Source of the DNA: Labilithrix sp.
Lineage (GTDB): Bacteria; Myxococcota_A; Polyangia; Polyangiales; Polyangiaceae
Assembly: GCA_019637155.1 (NCBI GenBank)
Contig: JAHBWE010000005.1
Location: 310,001-374,000, forward strand
DNA: 64,000 bases
Direction: 5' to 3'
How positions within the stretch are numbered: the stretch's first letter is position 1; every line of letters starts with the position of its first letter. The position numbers were made by a program, and so were the translations under genes. The notes below the pieces were generated by a model. It saw nothing but the letters and a program-made list of their open reading frames with translations. It had not been told where the DNA came from and searched no databases. Shown piece after piece: positions 50,323 to 58,051 of the stretch.

Positions 50323-52239
50323 CGCGTTCGGCCCATCACCGAGGCTCGTCTCGCACCACGCAGCGAGCGCAAAGGCGTGCCAGACGACGAGGGGATCGGT
50401 CGCGAGCCAGCGGTTGAACCTGCCGTCACCGAGCTCGGCGCTCGAGAGGATCCCATAGCGATCGAGGCGCTCGGTCGCGAAGAGCCGCTCGCAGGCCGGA
50501 TTGAAGGGGCCGCGGAGCCAGCGCTCGACGGGGACGCCGAAGCCCATCTTCGCGCGGTTCGCGAGCGCATGGCCGAAGCGACGCTCGTGGAGCGCCCGGA
50601 GGACGCGCTTGCCCGCCCACTTGCGCGTCAGTTCGCCGATCGTGAGCGCCTGCGGGAGCCCGACACCGTACTCGGCGACGCGGTGATCGAGGAAGGGGAC
50701 GCGCGCCTCGAGGTGACACGCCATGCTCGCGCGGTCGACCTTGACGAGCATGTCGTTGCAGAGCGTGCTCGCGAGGTCGGCGGCGAGCGTGCGCTGAAGC
50801 TCGGTGCCGCTGGCGCGCTCGAACCGGGCGCGGATCTCCTCCTCGAAACGGTACGGGTTCGCCGCGACGCGAACGAGCGGGGCGGTCCGGGCGAGGGGGG
50901 CGATCTGCGTGAGCTGCGCGTAGACCTGCGGGTCGGATCCCGAGAGCCCGCGCGACACGCGGCGCACCGTGCGAAGCAGCTCCGTCCAACCGCGCGTCCG
51001 GTCGTGGACGAGCGGGATCCGTCCGAGCGCCCGACCGACGTTGTCGCGGAGGCGCGGCATCGACGCGAAGGGGCGTCGGAGGTGCACGACGAGGTACTTC
51101 TTGTAGCCGCCGAACACCTCGTCGCCGCCGTCGCCGCCCAGCACTACCTTGTAGTCGCGCGCGACGTGGGAAGAGACGAGGTACGTCGCGAGGCTCGACG
51201 AATCGCCGAACGGTTCGTCGTAAGCGAGGAGGGCGTCGGGGAGCCGCCCTCGCGCGGTCACCTCGTCGAACATCTCGACCGAGAACGGGACCCCCAGCTT
51301 CTCGGCGGTGGCACGGGCGAACGGAGACTCGTCGAACTTCGGCTCGCGGAACCCGATCGAGTAGGCCTTGATCGTCCCCGGCGCGATGTCGTTGGCGTAA
51401 GCGGTGACGAGCGACGAGTCGATGCCGCCGGAGAGGAACGTCGCGACCGGCACGTCGCTCTCGAGGTGCTCCTTCACTGCCCGGCGGAGCAGCGCTTCGG
51501 TGTTCTCGCACGCCTCGTCGAGCGAACGGACGCGCGCCGCGTCGCTCGAAGGCTCCAGCGTCCAGTACGTGTCGAGTCTCCGCTCGCCGCTCGCGATGTT
51601 GATCGTCATCCGCGTCGCGGGCGGAAGACGGCGCACGCCTCGATAGATGGTCGCCGCTTCGGGGACGTAGCTCCACGAGAGCATCGCGTGGGCCGCGTCG
51701 TGGTCGACCTCGAAGAGGCGGCCGAAGCCGGGGAGCGTGCGATCGAACGCGCGGAGCTCCGAGGCGAAGGCGAGGGTGGTGCCCGTGTCGGCGACGAAGA
51801 GAGGCTTGATCCCGAACCGGTCTCGACTGAGCACGACGCGACGTCGGCGCCGGTCGTGGACCGCGAAGGCCCACATGCCGACGAGGTGCCGCTCGACGTC
51901 GTCGGGATCGAGCTCGTAGAGGCGGAGGATGACCTCCGTGTCGCTCCGCGTCCGGAAGCGCACGCCGCGCTCTTCGAGCTGCCGGCGAAGCTGCGGCGCG
52001 TTGTAGATCTCGCCGTTGTAGACGAGGACGATCGACTCGTCTTCGGTGGCCATCGGCTGGTGGCCGTGCACGACGTCGACGATGGCGAGCCGCTTCATCG
52101 CCATCGTCGCGTCGGGCGCCGCCACGAGGCCCTCGCCATCCGGGCCGCGGTGGTGGATGGCGGCGTTCATCGCTTCGACGATCGCGCGCGCGCGCTCCAG
52201 CGGCGCGTCATAGTTGATCAGACCGACGATTCCGCACAT
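50299..52239 (-). CDS. asnB: AsnB-type glutamine-dependent amidotransferase (asparagine synthase-like)
   Basis: A 646-residue protein with the full AsnB layout: class II glutaminase domain with the nucleophilic Cys2 (MCGIVGLINYD), and an ATP-pyrophosphatase domain with the PP-loop FLSGGIDSS near residue 275 and GGDGGDEVFGGYKKY. In glycan loci, homologues such as WbpS amidate uronic acids rather than aspartate. Because the wbpB-wbpE-wbpD genes should make a uronic acid, carboxyl amidation of that sugar is the attractive reading; plain asparagine synthesis cannot be excluded. It is the last gene of the pglF-pglD-asnB minus run. Confidence 0.85.
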   Translation of the reverse strand: MCGIVGLINYDAPLERARAIVEAMNAAIHHRGPDGEGLVAAPDATMAMKRLAIVDVVHGHQPMATEDESIVLVYNGEIYNAPQLRRQLEERGVRFRTRSDTEVILRLYELDPDDVERHLVGMWAFAVHDRRRRRVVLSRDRFGIKPLFVADTGTTLAFASELRAFDRTLPGFGRLFEVDHDAAHAMLSWSYVPEAATIYRGVRRLPPATRMTINIASGERRLDTYWTLEPSSDAARVRSLDEACENTEALLRRAVKEHLESDVPVATFLSGGIDSSLVTAYANDIAPGTIKAYSIGFREPKFDESPFARATAEKLGVPFSVEMFDEVTARGRLPDALLAYDEPFGDSSSLATYLVSSHVARDYKVVLGGDGGDEVFGGYKKYLVVHLRRPFASMPRLRDNVGRALGRIPLVHDRTRGWTELLRTVRRVSRGLSGSDPQVYAQLTQIAPLARTAPLVRVAANPYRFEEEIRARFERASGTELQRTLAADLASTLCNDMLVKVDRASMACHLEARVPFLDHRVAEYGVGLPQALTIGELTRKWAGKRVLRALHERRFGHALANRAKMGFGVPVERWLRGPFNPACERLFATERLDRYGILSSAELGDGRFNRWLATDPLVVWHAFALAAWCETSLGDGPNALREMLAS

Positions 52240-52284
52240 CTCGAGGCTTCTTCTATCGACGTTGCCTTCGCGCGGAAAGCGCCG

Positions 52285-52908
52285 TCACAAGAGGGACCGC
52301 CGCACGCGGGCGGGGACGCCCGTCGCGACGACGTCGGCGGGGATGTCGCGCGCGACGAGGGCACCGCCGCCGATCACCGATCGGGGGCCGACCGAGGTCA
52401 TCGGTAGCATGGTCGCGCCGATGCCGAGCTGCGCGAGCTCGGCGAGTCGACACTTGCCTCCGAGCGTCGCCCGCGGCGAGACGTGGGCGAAGTCCCCGAC
52501 GACGCATTCGTGCTCCACGATCGCCCCCGTGTTCACGACGACGCCGCGCCCGAGTCGAGCCGCGACGTTCACCACGGCGAGCGCCATGACGACGGTGCCG
52601 GCGCCGATCGTGACGTTCGGCGCGACGACGGCGCTTGGATGGATCGCCGTCACGAGCGTGCAGCCGAGCTCGAGGCACTCCCGCGCGATGCGTTCGCGGA
52701 TAGGACTGTGACCGATGCCGAGAGCGACGCGTGCGGGCGACTCCGCGAGCAGGCGGCTCGGTCCGATGACCTCGAGGCCGTCGACCGTGCGCCCCTTCAT
52801 CTCGGGGTCGTCGTCGAGGAAGGCGTCCACCTTCTCACCGCGAGCACGGAAGATGTCCGCGATCACTCGCCCGTGGCCGGCGGCTCCGATGACGAGGAGA
52901 GGTGACAC
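52285..52908 (-). CDS. pglD: PglD/LegH-type sugar N-acetyltransferase
   Basis: A 207-residue acyltransferase. The N-terminal substrate-binding domain begins LLVIGAAGHGRVIADIFRARG, and the left-handed beta-helix includes HPSAVVAPNVTIGAGTVVMA and NTGAIVEHECVVGDFAHVSP with the catalytic His-Glu pair. It should acetylate the 4-amino group made by PglE to give diacetamido-bacillosamine. It lies 12 nt after pglF on the same strand. Start is GTG 52908. A paralogue sits next to neuC. Confidence 0.9.
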   Translation of the reverse strand: MSPLLVIGAAGHGRVIADIFRARGEKVDAFLDDDPEMKGRTVDGLEVIGPSRLLAESPARVALGIGHSPIRERIARECLELGCTLVTAIHPSAVVAPNVTIGAGTVVMALAVVNVAARLGRGVVVNTGAIVEHECVVGDFAHVSPRATLGGKCRLAELAQLGIGATMLPMTSVGPRSVIGGGALVARDIPADVVATGVPARVRRSLL

Positions 52909-52920
52909 CGGCTCGGCCCG

Positions 52921-54879
52921 TCAGAGCGCGGGCGTCTCCGTGGTCACGAGGGTCGGAGCGTCGCTCTCCTCCGCGCGAATCACGACTGCCTTGGAGGACG
53001 ACGCCGGCGGTGGACGGTCGCTGTTCAGCTCGGGCGAATACTCCGGGACGAGCCGCTTGAGCTCCGTGCGTATGCGCTCCGGCGCCGAGCCATCCGTGAG
53101 CGTATGAAGGCGGACGAGGCCGTGCTCGAGCTCGGCCAGCGGAGTGAAGCCCAGCATCCCGACGAAGATCTTCGGGTGCCCCGTTTTTTCTGCCTTCTCG
53201 GCGTCGAAGGAGAGCTCCTCGAACAGTTTCTCTCCTGGCCGGACACCGGAGAAGACGATCGGGACGTCGTCGACCTCGAATCCGGAGAGACGGATGAGGT
53301 CCCGCGCGAGGTCGACGATCTTCACGGGCTCACCCATGTCGAGGATGAAGATCTCTCCGCCGCGGCCCATCGTGCCGGCTTGCAAGATGAGCTGGCATGC
53401 CTCCGGGATGGTCATGAAGTAGCGACGCATCTCGGGGTGAGTGACGGTGACCGGTCCACCCGCCTTGATCTGCTCCTTGAAGATCGGGATCACGCTCCCC
53501 GCGCTGCCGAGCACATTGCCGAAGCGGACGGCGATGAAGTGCGTGCGGCTCGTCTGCGAGAGTGCCTGGATGTAGAGTTCGGCGACGCGCTTCGACACGC
53601 CCATCACCGACGTCGGGTTGACGGCCTTGTCGGTCGAGACCATGACGAACTTCTCGACCCCGAACCGGTGGGCGGCGTCCGCGACCTTCTTCGTACCGAA
53701 GACGTTGTTCTTGATCGCCTCGCCCGGGTTGCTCTCCATCATCGGCACGTGCTTGTGCGCGGCGGCGTGGAAGACGACCGCTGGCCGTTCACGCTCGAAG
53801 ATCGTCTCGAGACGGCGCGAGTCACAGATGTCGGCAACGCAGGGAATGATGGAGACCTCGCGGTGCTCCGCGATGAGCGCGCGGTGAACCTCGAACAGGT
53901 TGTTCTCGGCTTGTTCGACGAGGAGGAGGGTCCTCGGACCGAAGCGGCAGATCTGCTTGCACAGCTCCGAGCCGATGCTTCCGCCCGCGCCGGTGACGAG
54001 GATGACGCGACCGCGAATGAAGTCTTCGATCGCTTCCGTGTCGAGCGTGACCGGCTCGCGACCGAGGAGGTCCTCGATCGCGACGTCCGCGAGCTGGCTC
54101 ACGGTGACGCGGCCATCGATGAGGCTGTCGACGGCGGGAAGCGTGCGGAGGCTCGCGCCCGTCGGACGACAAAGGCCCACGATCTGGCGGATCTGTGTGC
54201 CAGTCATCGAGGGGATGGCGAGGATGATCTCGTCGATCCGCTCCCTCGCGCAGATGGGGACGACATCGCTGATCGGTCCGAGGACGGGGAGGCCGTGGAT
54301 CCGTTCGTTCTGCTTGTGGCTCGCGTCGTCGAGGAAGCCGACAGGGTCGTAACGATGACCGTAAATGCGAACGATTTCACGCATCAGCATCTCGCCGGCG
54401 TCACCCGCTCCGAGCACGAGGATGCGCCGCCGTCGGCTCTCGCCGCGCGCCGGGGTCGAGCGCATGCTCTGGAGGACGACCTCGCGAATGGTACGGATGC
54501 CGAAGCGGACGCCACCGACGACGAGGATGCTGAATGCGAAATCGAGGATGAGGATCGAGCGCGGGAAGGTCCCCGTCGCGAGGAACGCCCAGATCGTCGC
54601 AATGAGGAACGACGAGATGACCGCGCCCTTGAAGAGAGAGATCAGGTCCCGCGCGCCGGAGTAGCGCCAGAGCCCGTGAAATAGGCCGAGCCGCCAGTGT
54701 ACGAGGCTCCTCATGCCGAGCGTGAGGAGGACCAGCTTGAGCCCCAGCGCGCGGTAAGCGGCCGGGATCGTGAACTCAAAGCGCAGGAGGAATGAGGCAG
54801 CGAGCGCAAACGTCCACAGCGCGGCGTGCACGACGACGACGAGAAAGCGTCGATACGTGATGACGAAATTGCGCAGCAT
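52921..54879 (-). CDS. pglF: PglF/WbpM/LegB-type UDP-HexNAc 4,6-dehydratase
   Basis: A 652-residue membrane-anchored dehydratase. Four N-terminal transmembrane helices (residues 10-130) precede a CoA-binding-like domain (ILVLGAGDAGEMLMREI), and the catalytic extended SDR domain starts VTGAGGSIGSELCKQICRFGP. The catalytic segment is VSTDKAVNPTSVMGVSKR, in which Met replaces the usual Tyr: the SMK triad of the WbpM group. It converts UDP-GlcNAc (or the GDP form) to the 4-keto-6-deoxy sugar for PglE. It is the first gene of the pglF-pglD-asnB run and is divergent from a protein kinase gene across 175 nt. Confidence 0.93.
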   Translation of the reverse strand: MLRNFVITYRRFLVVVVHAALWTFALAASFLLRFEFTIPAAYRALGLKLVLLTLGMRSLVHWRLGLFHGLWRYSGARDLISLFKGAVISSFLIATIWAFLATGTFPRSILILDFAFSILVVGGVRFGIRTIREVVLQSMRSTPARGESRRRRILVLGAGDAGEMLMREIVRIYGHRYDPVGFLDDASHKQNERIHGLPVLGPISDVVPICARERIDEIILAIPSMTGTQIRQIVGLCRPTGASLRTLPAVDSLIDGRVTVSQLADVAIEDLLGREPVTLDTEAIEDFIRGRVILVTGAGGSIGSELCKQICRFGPRTLLLVEQAENNLFEVHRALIAEHREVSIIPCVADICDSRRLETIFERERPAVVFHAAAHKHVPMMESNPGEAIKNNVFGTKKVADAAHRFGVEKFVMVSTDKAVNPTSVMGVSKRVAELYIQALSQTSRTHFIAVRFGNVLGSAGSVIPIFKEQIKAGGPVTVTHPEMRRYFMTIPEACQLILQAGTMGRGGEIFILDMGEPVKIVDLARDLIRLSGFEVDDVPIVFSGVRPGEKLFEELSFDAEKAEKTGHPKIFVGMLGFTPLAELEHGLVRLHTLTDGSAPERIRTELKRLVPEYSPELNSDRPPPASSSKAVVIRAEESDAPTLVTTETPAL

Positions 54880-55054
54880 GGGGTTCGTCGGCGCCGGGGC
54901 CTACCGGCATCCTTCCGTGGGAGCTTGGGTGACGCAAGCCCTCGCCAACATTCATTCCTTCGCGGTAAGTGCGATCGATTGCCGTTTGGGCCTTGATGCA
55001 CATTGCGAGCGGCACCTCTGGACGCGAATGCGCTGACAGTCGAAGATCGGCACT
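54880..55054. other. 175-bp divergent spacer between pglF and the kinase gene
   Basis: It marks the right border of the glycan locus and should carry promoters for both directions. I see a short inverted repeat (GCTTG/CAAGC around 54923-54939) and a TTGCCG at 54979-54984 with no good -10. No convincing promoter or ORF is visible. Confidence 0.5.
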
Positions 55055-56902
55055 ATGTCGGGGCGGCTTCAACCGGGCTACATGTTCCCAGGCACGGTCT
55101 ATCGTGTCGTCCGTCATGTCGCGACGGGAGGCATGGGATCGCTCTATGAGGTCGAGGACACGACCGTCGGGCGGCACTATGTCCTGAAGACGTTGCACCC
55201 TGAGCTCGTGGAGCGCGCCGATCTTGCGATCCGTATGCGTGAGGAGGCGCGGGCGCTTGGGAAGCTCCAGCATCCCAACATCGTTCAAGTCATCACCGCC
55301 GGGGTCACGAGCGACGCGCAGAGGATGCCGTTTTACGTGATGGAGCGGCTCGTCGGGCACAACCTCCGTGCCGTCCTCGACGTGCGGAAGAAAGAGGGCG
55401 GCATCGGGCTCGGCCAAGCCCTCCGCATTGCGATCGACGTCGCGAGCGCGTTGCAGCACGCGCACGAGAAGCAGCTCGTTCACCGCGACGTGAAACCGGA
55501 GAACATCTTCCTCCACCGCGGCCCGAAGGGGACCGAGATCAAGCTCGTCGACTTCGGGATCGTCCGGATGCTCAACCGCGAGGCCACGCTCACGCGCGGC
55601 AAGTTCGTCGGCACGATGAAGTACTCGTCGCCGGAGCAGATCACGGGGCTGCGCGAGATCGGGCCGGCGAGCGATCTCTACTCGCTCGCGCTGGTGCTCT
55701 ACGAGATGATCCGGTTGCGCGGGCCTTTCGACGACGCGCCGGACCACCTCAAGATCGGGTTCGCGCACGCCAACGAGACGCCGTCTCCGCTCTCGCTCCA
55801 CGTCGCGACGACCCCACCCGACGTCGACGCGCTCGTGAACCAGGCGCTCGCGAAGCAGCCCGAGGCGCGGCCCCCGTCGTGCGCCGCCTTCGCGGCAGCG
55901 CTGCGCGTCGCGCTGGAGCGCCTCGAGGCCGCGCCGAGGCATGGCACTGACGTCGAGCTCCTGTCCGTCCAGCATCCGATCGACCTCAAGGACGACGTCA
56001 CCGAGACGAGCGCCGGTCTGCCTCCGACCGTCCCTGAAGGTGTGGTCGCGCCGGCGCCCGCGCCCGCCCCCGCGGTCACGCAAACGGACCCCGCCGTCTC
56101 CGCCACGCTCGTCGCGCCGCCGCCGACCCCGCCGATGGGCCCACCGCCGCTCGCCGCCCCAGGCCGCATGGTCACCGCCGTGCTCGGTCCGCCGGCGCCT
56201 CCACCGCACGCCGCCGTCACGCCGCTACAGGGCGCGGCCATGCATCCGGGCGCGCTCGCACCCGGCGGCGCGGCCATGCATTCGGGCGCGCCCGCCCCGC
56301 ATGGTGCGCTCGCACCCGGCGGCGCGGCCATGCATTCGGGCGCGCCCGCCCCGCATGGTGCGCTCGCACCTGGCGGCGTGGCCATGCATTCGGGCGCGGC
56401 CCCGCCCGCCCCGCCCGCCCCGCATGGTGCGCTCGCACCCGGCGGCGCGGCCATGCATCCGGGCGCGCCGCCTCCGCATGGTGCGCTCCCGCTCGGCGCG
56501 GCCGCCTCACATGGCGCGCTCCCGCGCGGCGGCGCACCCCCACCCGGCGGCGCGGCGATGCATCCGGGCGCGCCCGCCGGCGCGCGCGTCGTCGATCGCG
56601 ATGCGCCCACGCGCGTGCCGCCGCCGAGCGTCGAAGCCCCGCGTGCGCCCTCGAACGACACCGTCGTCGACGGGCCCACGACGCCGCTGAGCCCGAGCGT
56701 CTCGGCCGAGCCGCCGCCGCCGAAACCACAAGCCTTCATCTCCACCGTCCACACGCGGCCACGTCGCGACCGCGCCTCCATCGTCGTCGTCGGGATCGCG
56801 GCCGCGCTCGCGCTCGTCATGATCACCGGCGCGCTCCTGTTCGTGCGGCGGCCGTGGAGCGGTCCGCACGACGCGGTCACGACCGAGGTTCCGGCCAAAT
56901 AG
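55055..56902 (+). CDS. Hanks-type serine/threonine protein kinase with repeat-rich tail
   Basis: A 615-residue membrane-anchored kinase. Kinase motifs are all present: glycine loop ATGGMGSLYE (residues 23-32), catalytic Lys45 in VLKTL, HRDVKPEN (143-150), DFG (166-168), and SSPEQ in the activation segment. From about residue 320 to 560 there is an Ala/Pro/Gly-rich tail with tandem repeats of GALAPGGAAMHSGAPAPH type. A single transmembrane helix (about residues 573-595, IVVVGIAAALALVMITGALLFV) is followed by a short exterior end. Such kinases abound in myxobacteria. The target is unknown. ATG 55055 fits the family start. Confidence 0.9.
   Translation: MSGRLQPGYMFPGTVYRVVRHVATGGMGSLYEVEDTTVGRHYVLKTLHPELVERADLAIRMREEARALGKLQHPNIVQVITAGVTSDAQRMPFYVMERLVGHNLRAVLDVRKKEGGIGLGQALRIAIDVASALQHAHEKQLVHRDVKPENIFLHRGPKGTEIKLVDFGIVRMLNREATLTRGKFVGTMKYSSPEQITGLREIGPASDLYSLALVLYEMIRLRGPFDDAPDHLKIGFAHANETPSPLSLHVATTPPDVDALVNQALAKQPEARPPSCAAFAAALRVALERLEAAPRHGTDVELLSVQHPIDLKDDVTETSAGLPPTVPEGVVAPAPAPAPAVTQTDPAVSATLVAPPPTPPMGPPPLAAPGRMVTAVLGPPAPPPHAAVTPLQGAAMHPGALAPGGAAMHSGAPAPHGALAPGGAAMHSGAPAPHGALAPGGVAMHSGAAPPAPPAPHGALAPGGAAMHPGAPPPHGALPLGAAASHGALPRGGAPPPGGAAMHPGAPAGARVVDRDAPTRVPPPSVEAPRAPSNDTVVDGPTTPLSPSVSAEPPPPKPQAFISTVHTRPRRDRASIVVVGIAAALALVMITGALLFVRRPWSGPHDAVTTEVPAK
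56231..56578 (+). repeat. 54-bp tandem repeats in the kinase tail, each with ATGCAT
   Basis: Six ATGCAT sites (56240, 56276, 56330, 56384, 56453, 56558) mark successive copies; the 56276-56389 portion keeps an exact 54-bp spacing. Each copy encodes an 18-residue unit of the type ALAPGGAAMHSGAPAPHG. Later copies differ by multiples of 3 bp, so the frame is kept. Confidence 0.85.
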
Positions 56903-56959
56903 CGCTTCGCACGCTTCGCTTTTCCGGCGCCGCGAAACATTGGATACTTCTGGGCGCCG

Positions 56960-57622
56960 ATGAGCGACGAGGAAGAGAAGGCCGACGTCGTCGACTTCGA
57001 CGCGCTCCACGCCGCGCTCGGCGACATCCCTCCGCCGCCGACCTCCTCGACCCCCGCGCTCGCCGAAGCGACGTCGGGCGGCAAGAACAACGCGCAGTAC
57101 TCGTCCGCGCGGCCGCACACCATCCCACCGACGCGCGCGCCCGCCGTCGACATGAACGCGCCGTCCATCGTCATCGCCGACGACGTGCCGCCGACGAGCC
57201 AGCCCAACATGCCCGCCGCGGCGGCGGCCGCGCAGATGACCATCCCGATGGGCAGCCCCATCCTCTCCGGTGTCGGCGCCGTCTCGCCCGGGCCCATGCC
57301 GGTGGCGGTCCGCGCGCCGAGCGCCTCGCACCCCGGCTTCGACGGCCCGCGCCACCCCGCGAACGACGCCGTGCAGCAGACGATGCACATGCCCGGGCGC
57401 CCGATCGCCCCGCCGCGCCGCCCCCGCAGCCCGACGATGGTCGTGCACGCGCGCGGACCCTCACGCGCGAAGAAGATGCTCGTCTTCTTCGCGATGCTGC
57501 TCTTCGTCGTCGGCGTCGGCGTCGCGGTCCTCGCGTTCGTGCGCCCCGGCGGCATCGGCATCGAAGGCTTCGGCAAGAAGCCCGCGCCCACGTTCTCGCC
57601 CCCGACGACGACGCCGCCGTAG
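56960..57622 (+). CDS. single-pass membrane protein of unknown function, Pro/Ala-rich
   Basis: A 220-residue protein. It starts with an acidic segment (MSDEEEKADVVDFDALHAALGDIP), then about 140 residues of low-complexity Pro/Ala/Met sequence, and a basic stop-transfer before one transmembrane helix (about residues 173-193, MLVFFAMLLFVVGVGVAVLAFV). A short Gly/Pro-rich tail follows. The layout resembles the tail of the preceding kinase, so it may be a kinase-associated or signalling adaptor. No family is recognised. It is 57 nt after the kinase gene and 41 nt before a roadblock gene. Confidence 0.75.
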   Translation: MSDEEEKADVVDFDALHAALGDIPPPPTSSTPALAEATSGGKNNAQYSSARPHTIPPTRAPAVDMNAPSIVIADDVPPTSQPNMPAAAAAAQMTIPMGSPILSGVGAVSPGPMPVAVRAPSASHPGFDGPRHPANDAVQQTMHMPGRPIAPPRRPRSPTMVVHARGPSRAKKMLVFFAMLLFVVGVGVAVLAFVRPGGIGIEGFGKKPAPTFSPPTTTPP

Positions 57623-57663
57623 CTTTCTTGGCCGCGCTCGTGCGCGCGCGTTACGCGTCGAGC

Positions 57664-58017
57664 ATGAAGGAACGCCGACGCCGCCGAAGCACGCGCACGC
57701 ACGAGGCCCTCGAGCTCCTCCTCGAGGCCGTCAAAGAACGAAGCGACATCTCGTCGATCGCGATCGTGGACGGCCGCGGGCTCGTCCTCGCCGGGACCGG
57801 CTCCGAGCACGAGCTCATGGTCCTCGGCAACGTCGCCGCCCCCGCCGCGTCGGGCGCGTTCGACGCCCACTGCGAGCAGCTCACCGAGGGCACCGACGTC
57901 CTGTCGTGCCCGCTCGCCCTCGGCGAAAAGAAGATGTACCTCGCCGCCCTCGGCGCCCGCGTCGCGCGCATGCCCGAGGCCGCCCGCGGCGTCACGCGCA
58001 TCCTCAAGACGGGCTGA
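57664..58017 (+). CDS. roadblock/LC7-domain protein
   Basis: A 117-residue protein consisting of one roadblock/LC7 fold: helix (THEALELLLEAVKERSD), strand (ISSIAIVDGRGLVLAGTG), helix and C-terminal strands (KKMYLAALGARVARMPEAARGV). In bacteria such domains often regulate small Ras-like GTPases (MglB type) or dimerise signalling partners. No GTPase gene is in the window. ATG 57664 is chosen because the open frame upstream is Arg-rich and antisense-like. It follows a kinase and a membrane protein on the same strand. Confidence 0.75.
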   Translation: MKERRRRRSTRTHEALELLLEAVKERSDISSIAIVDGRGLVLAGTGSEHELMVLGNVAAPAASGAFDAHCEQLTEGTDVLSCPLALGEKKMYLAALGARVARMPEAARGVTRILKTG

Positions 58018-58051
58018 AATACCGAAAGACCGGCTGAGCGCGATCCCGCCC

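Noticed and set aside
55699-57870. 723-residue minus-strand frame with many GAP/GCM repeats
   Set aside because: It mirrors the repeats of the kinase tail and the Pro/Ala-rich membrane protein; no independent motif or ribosome binding site.
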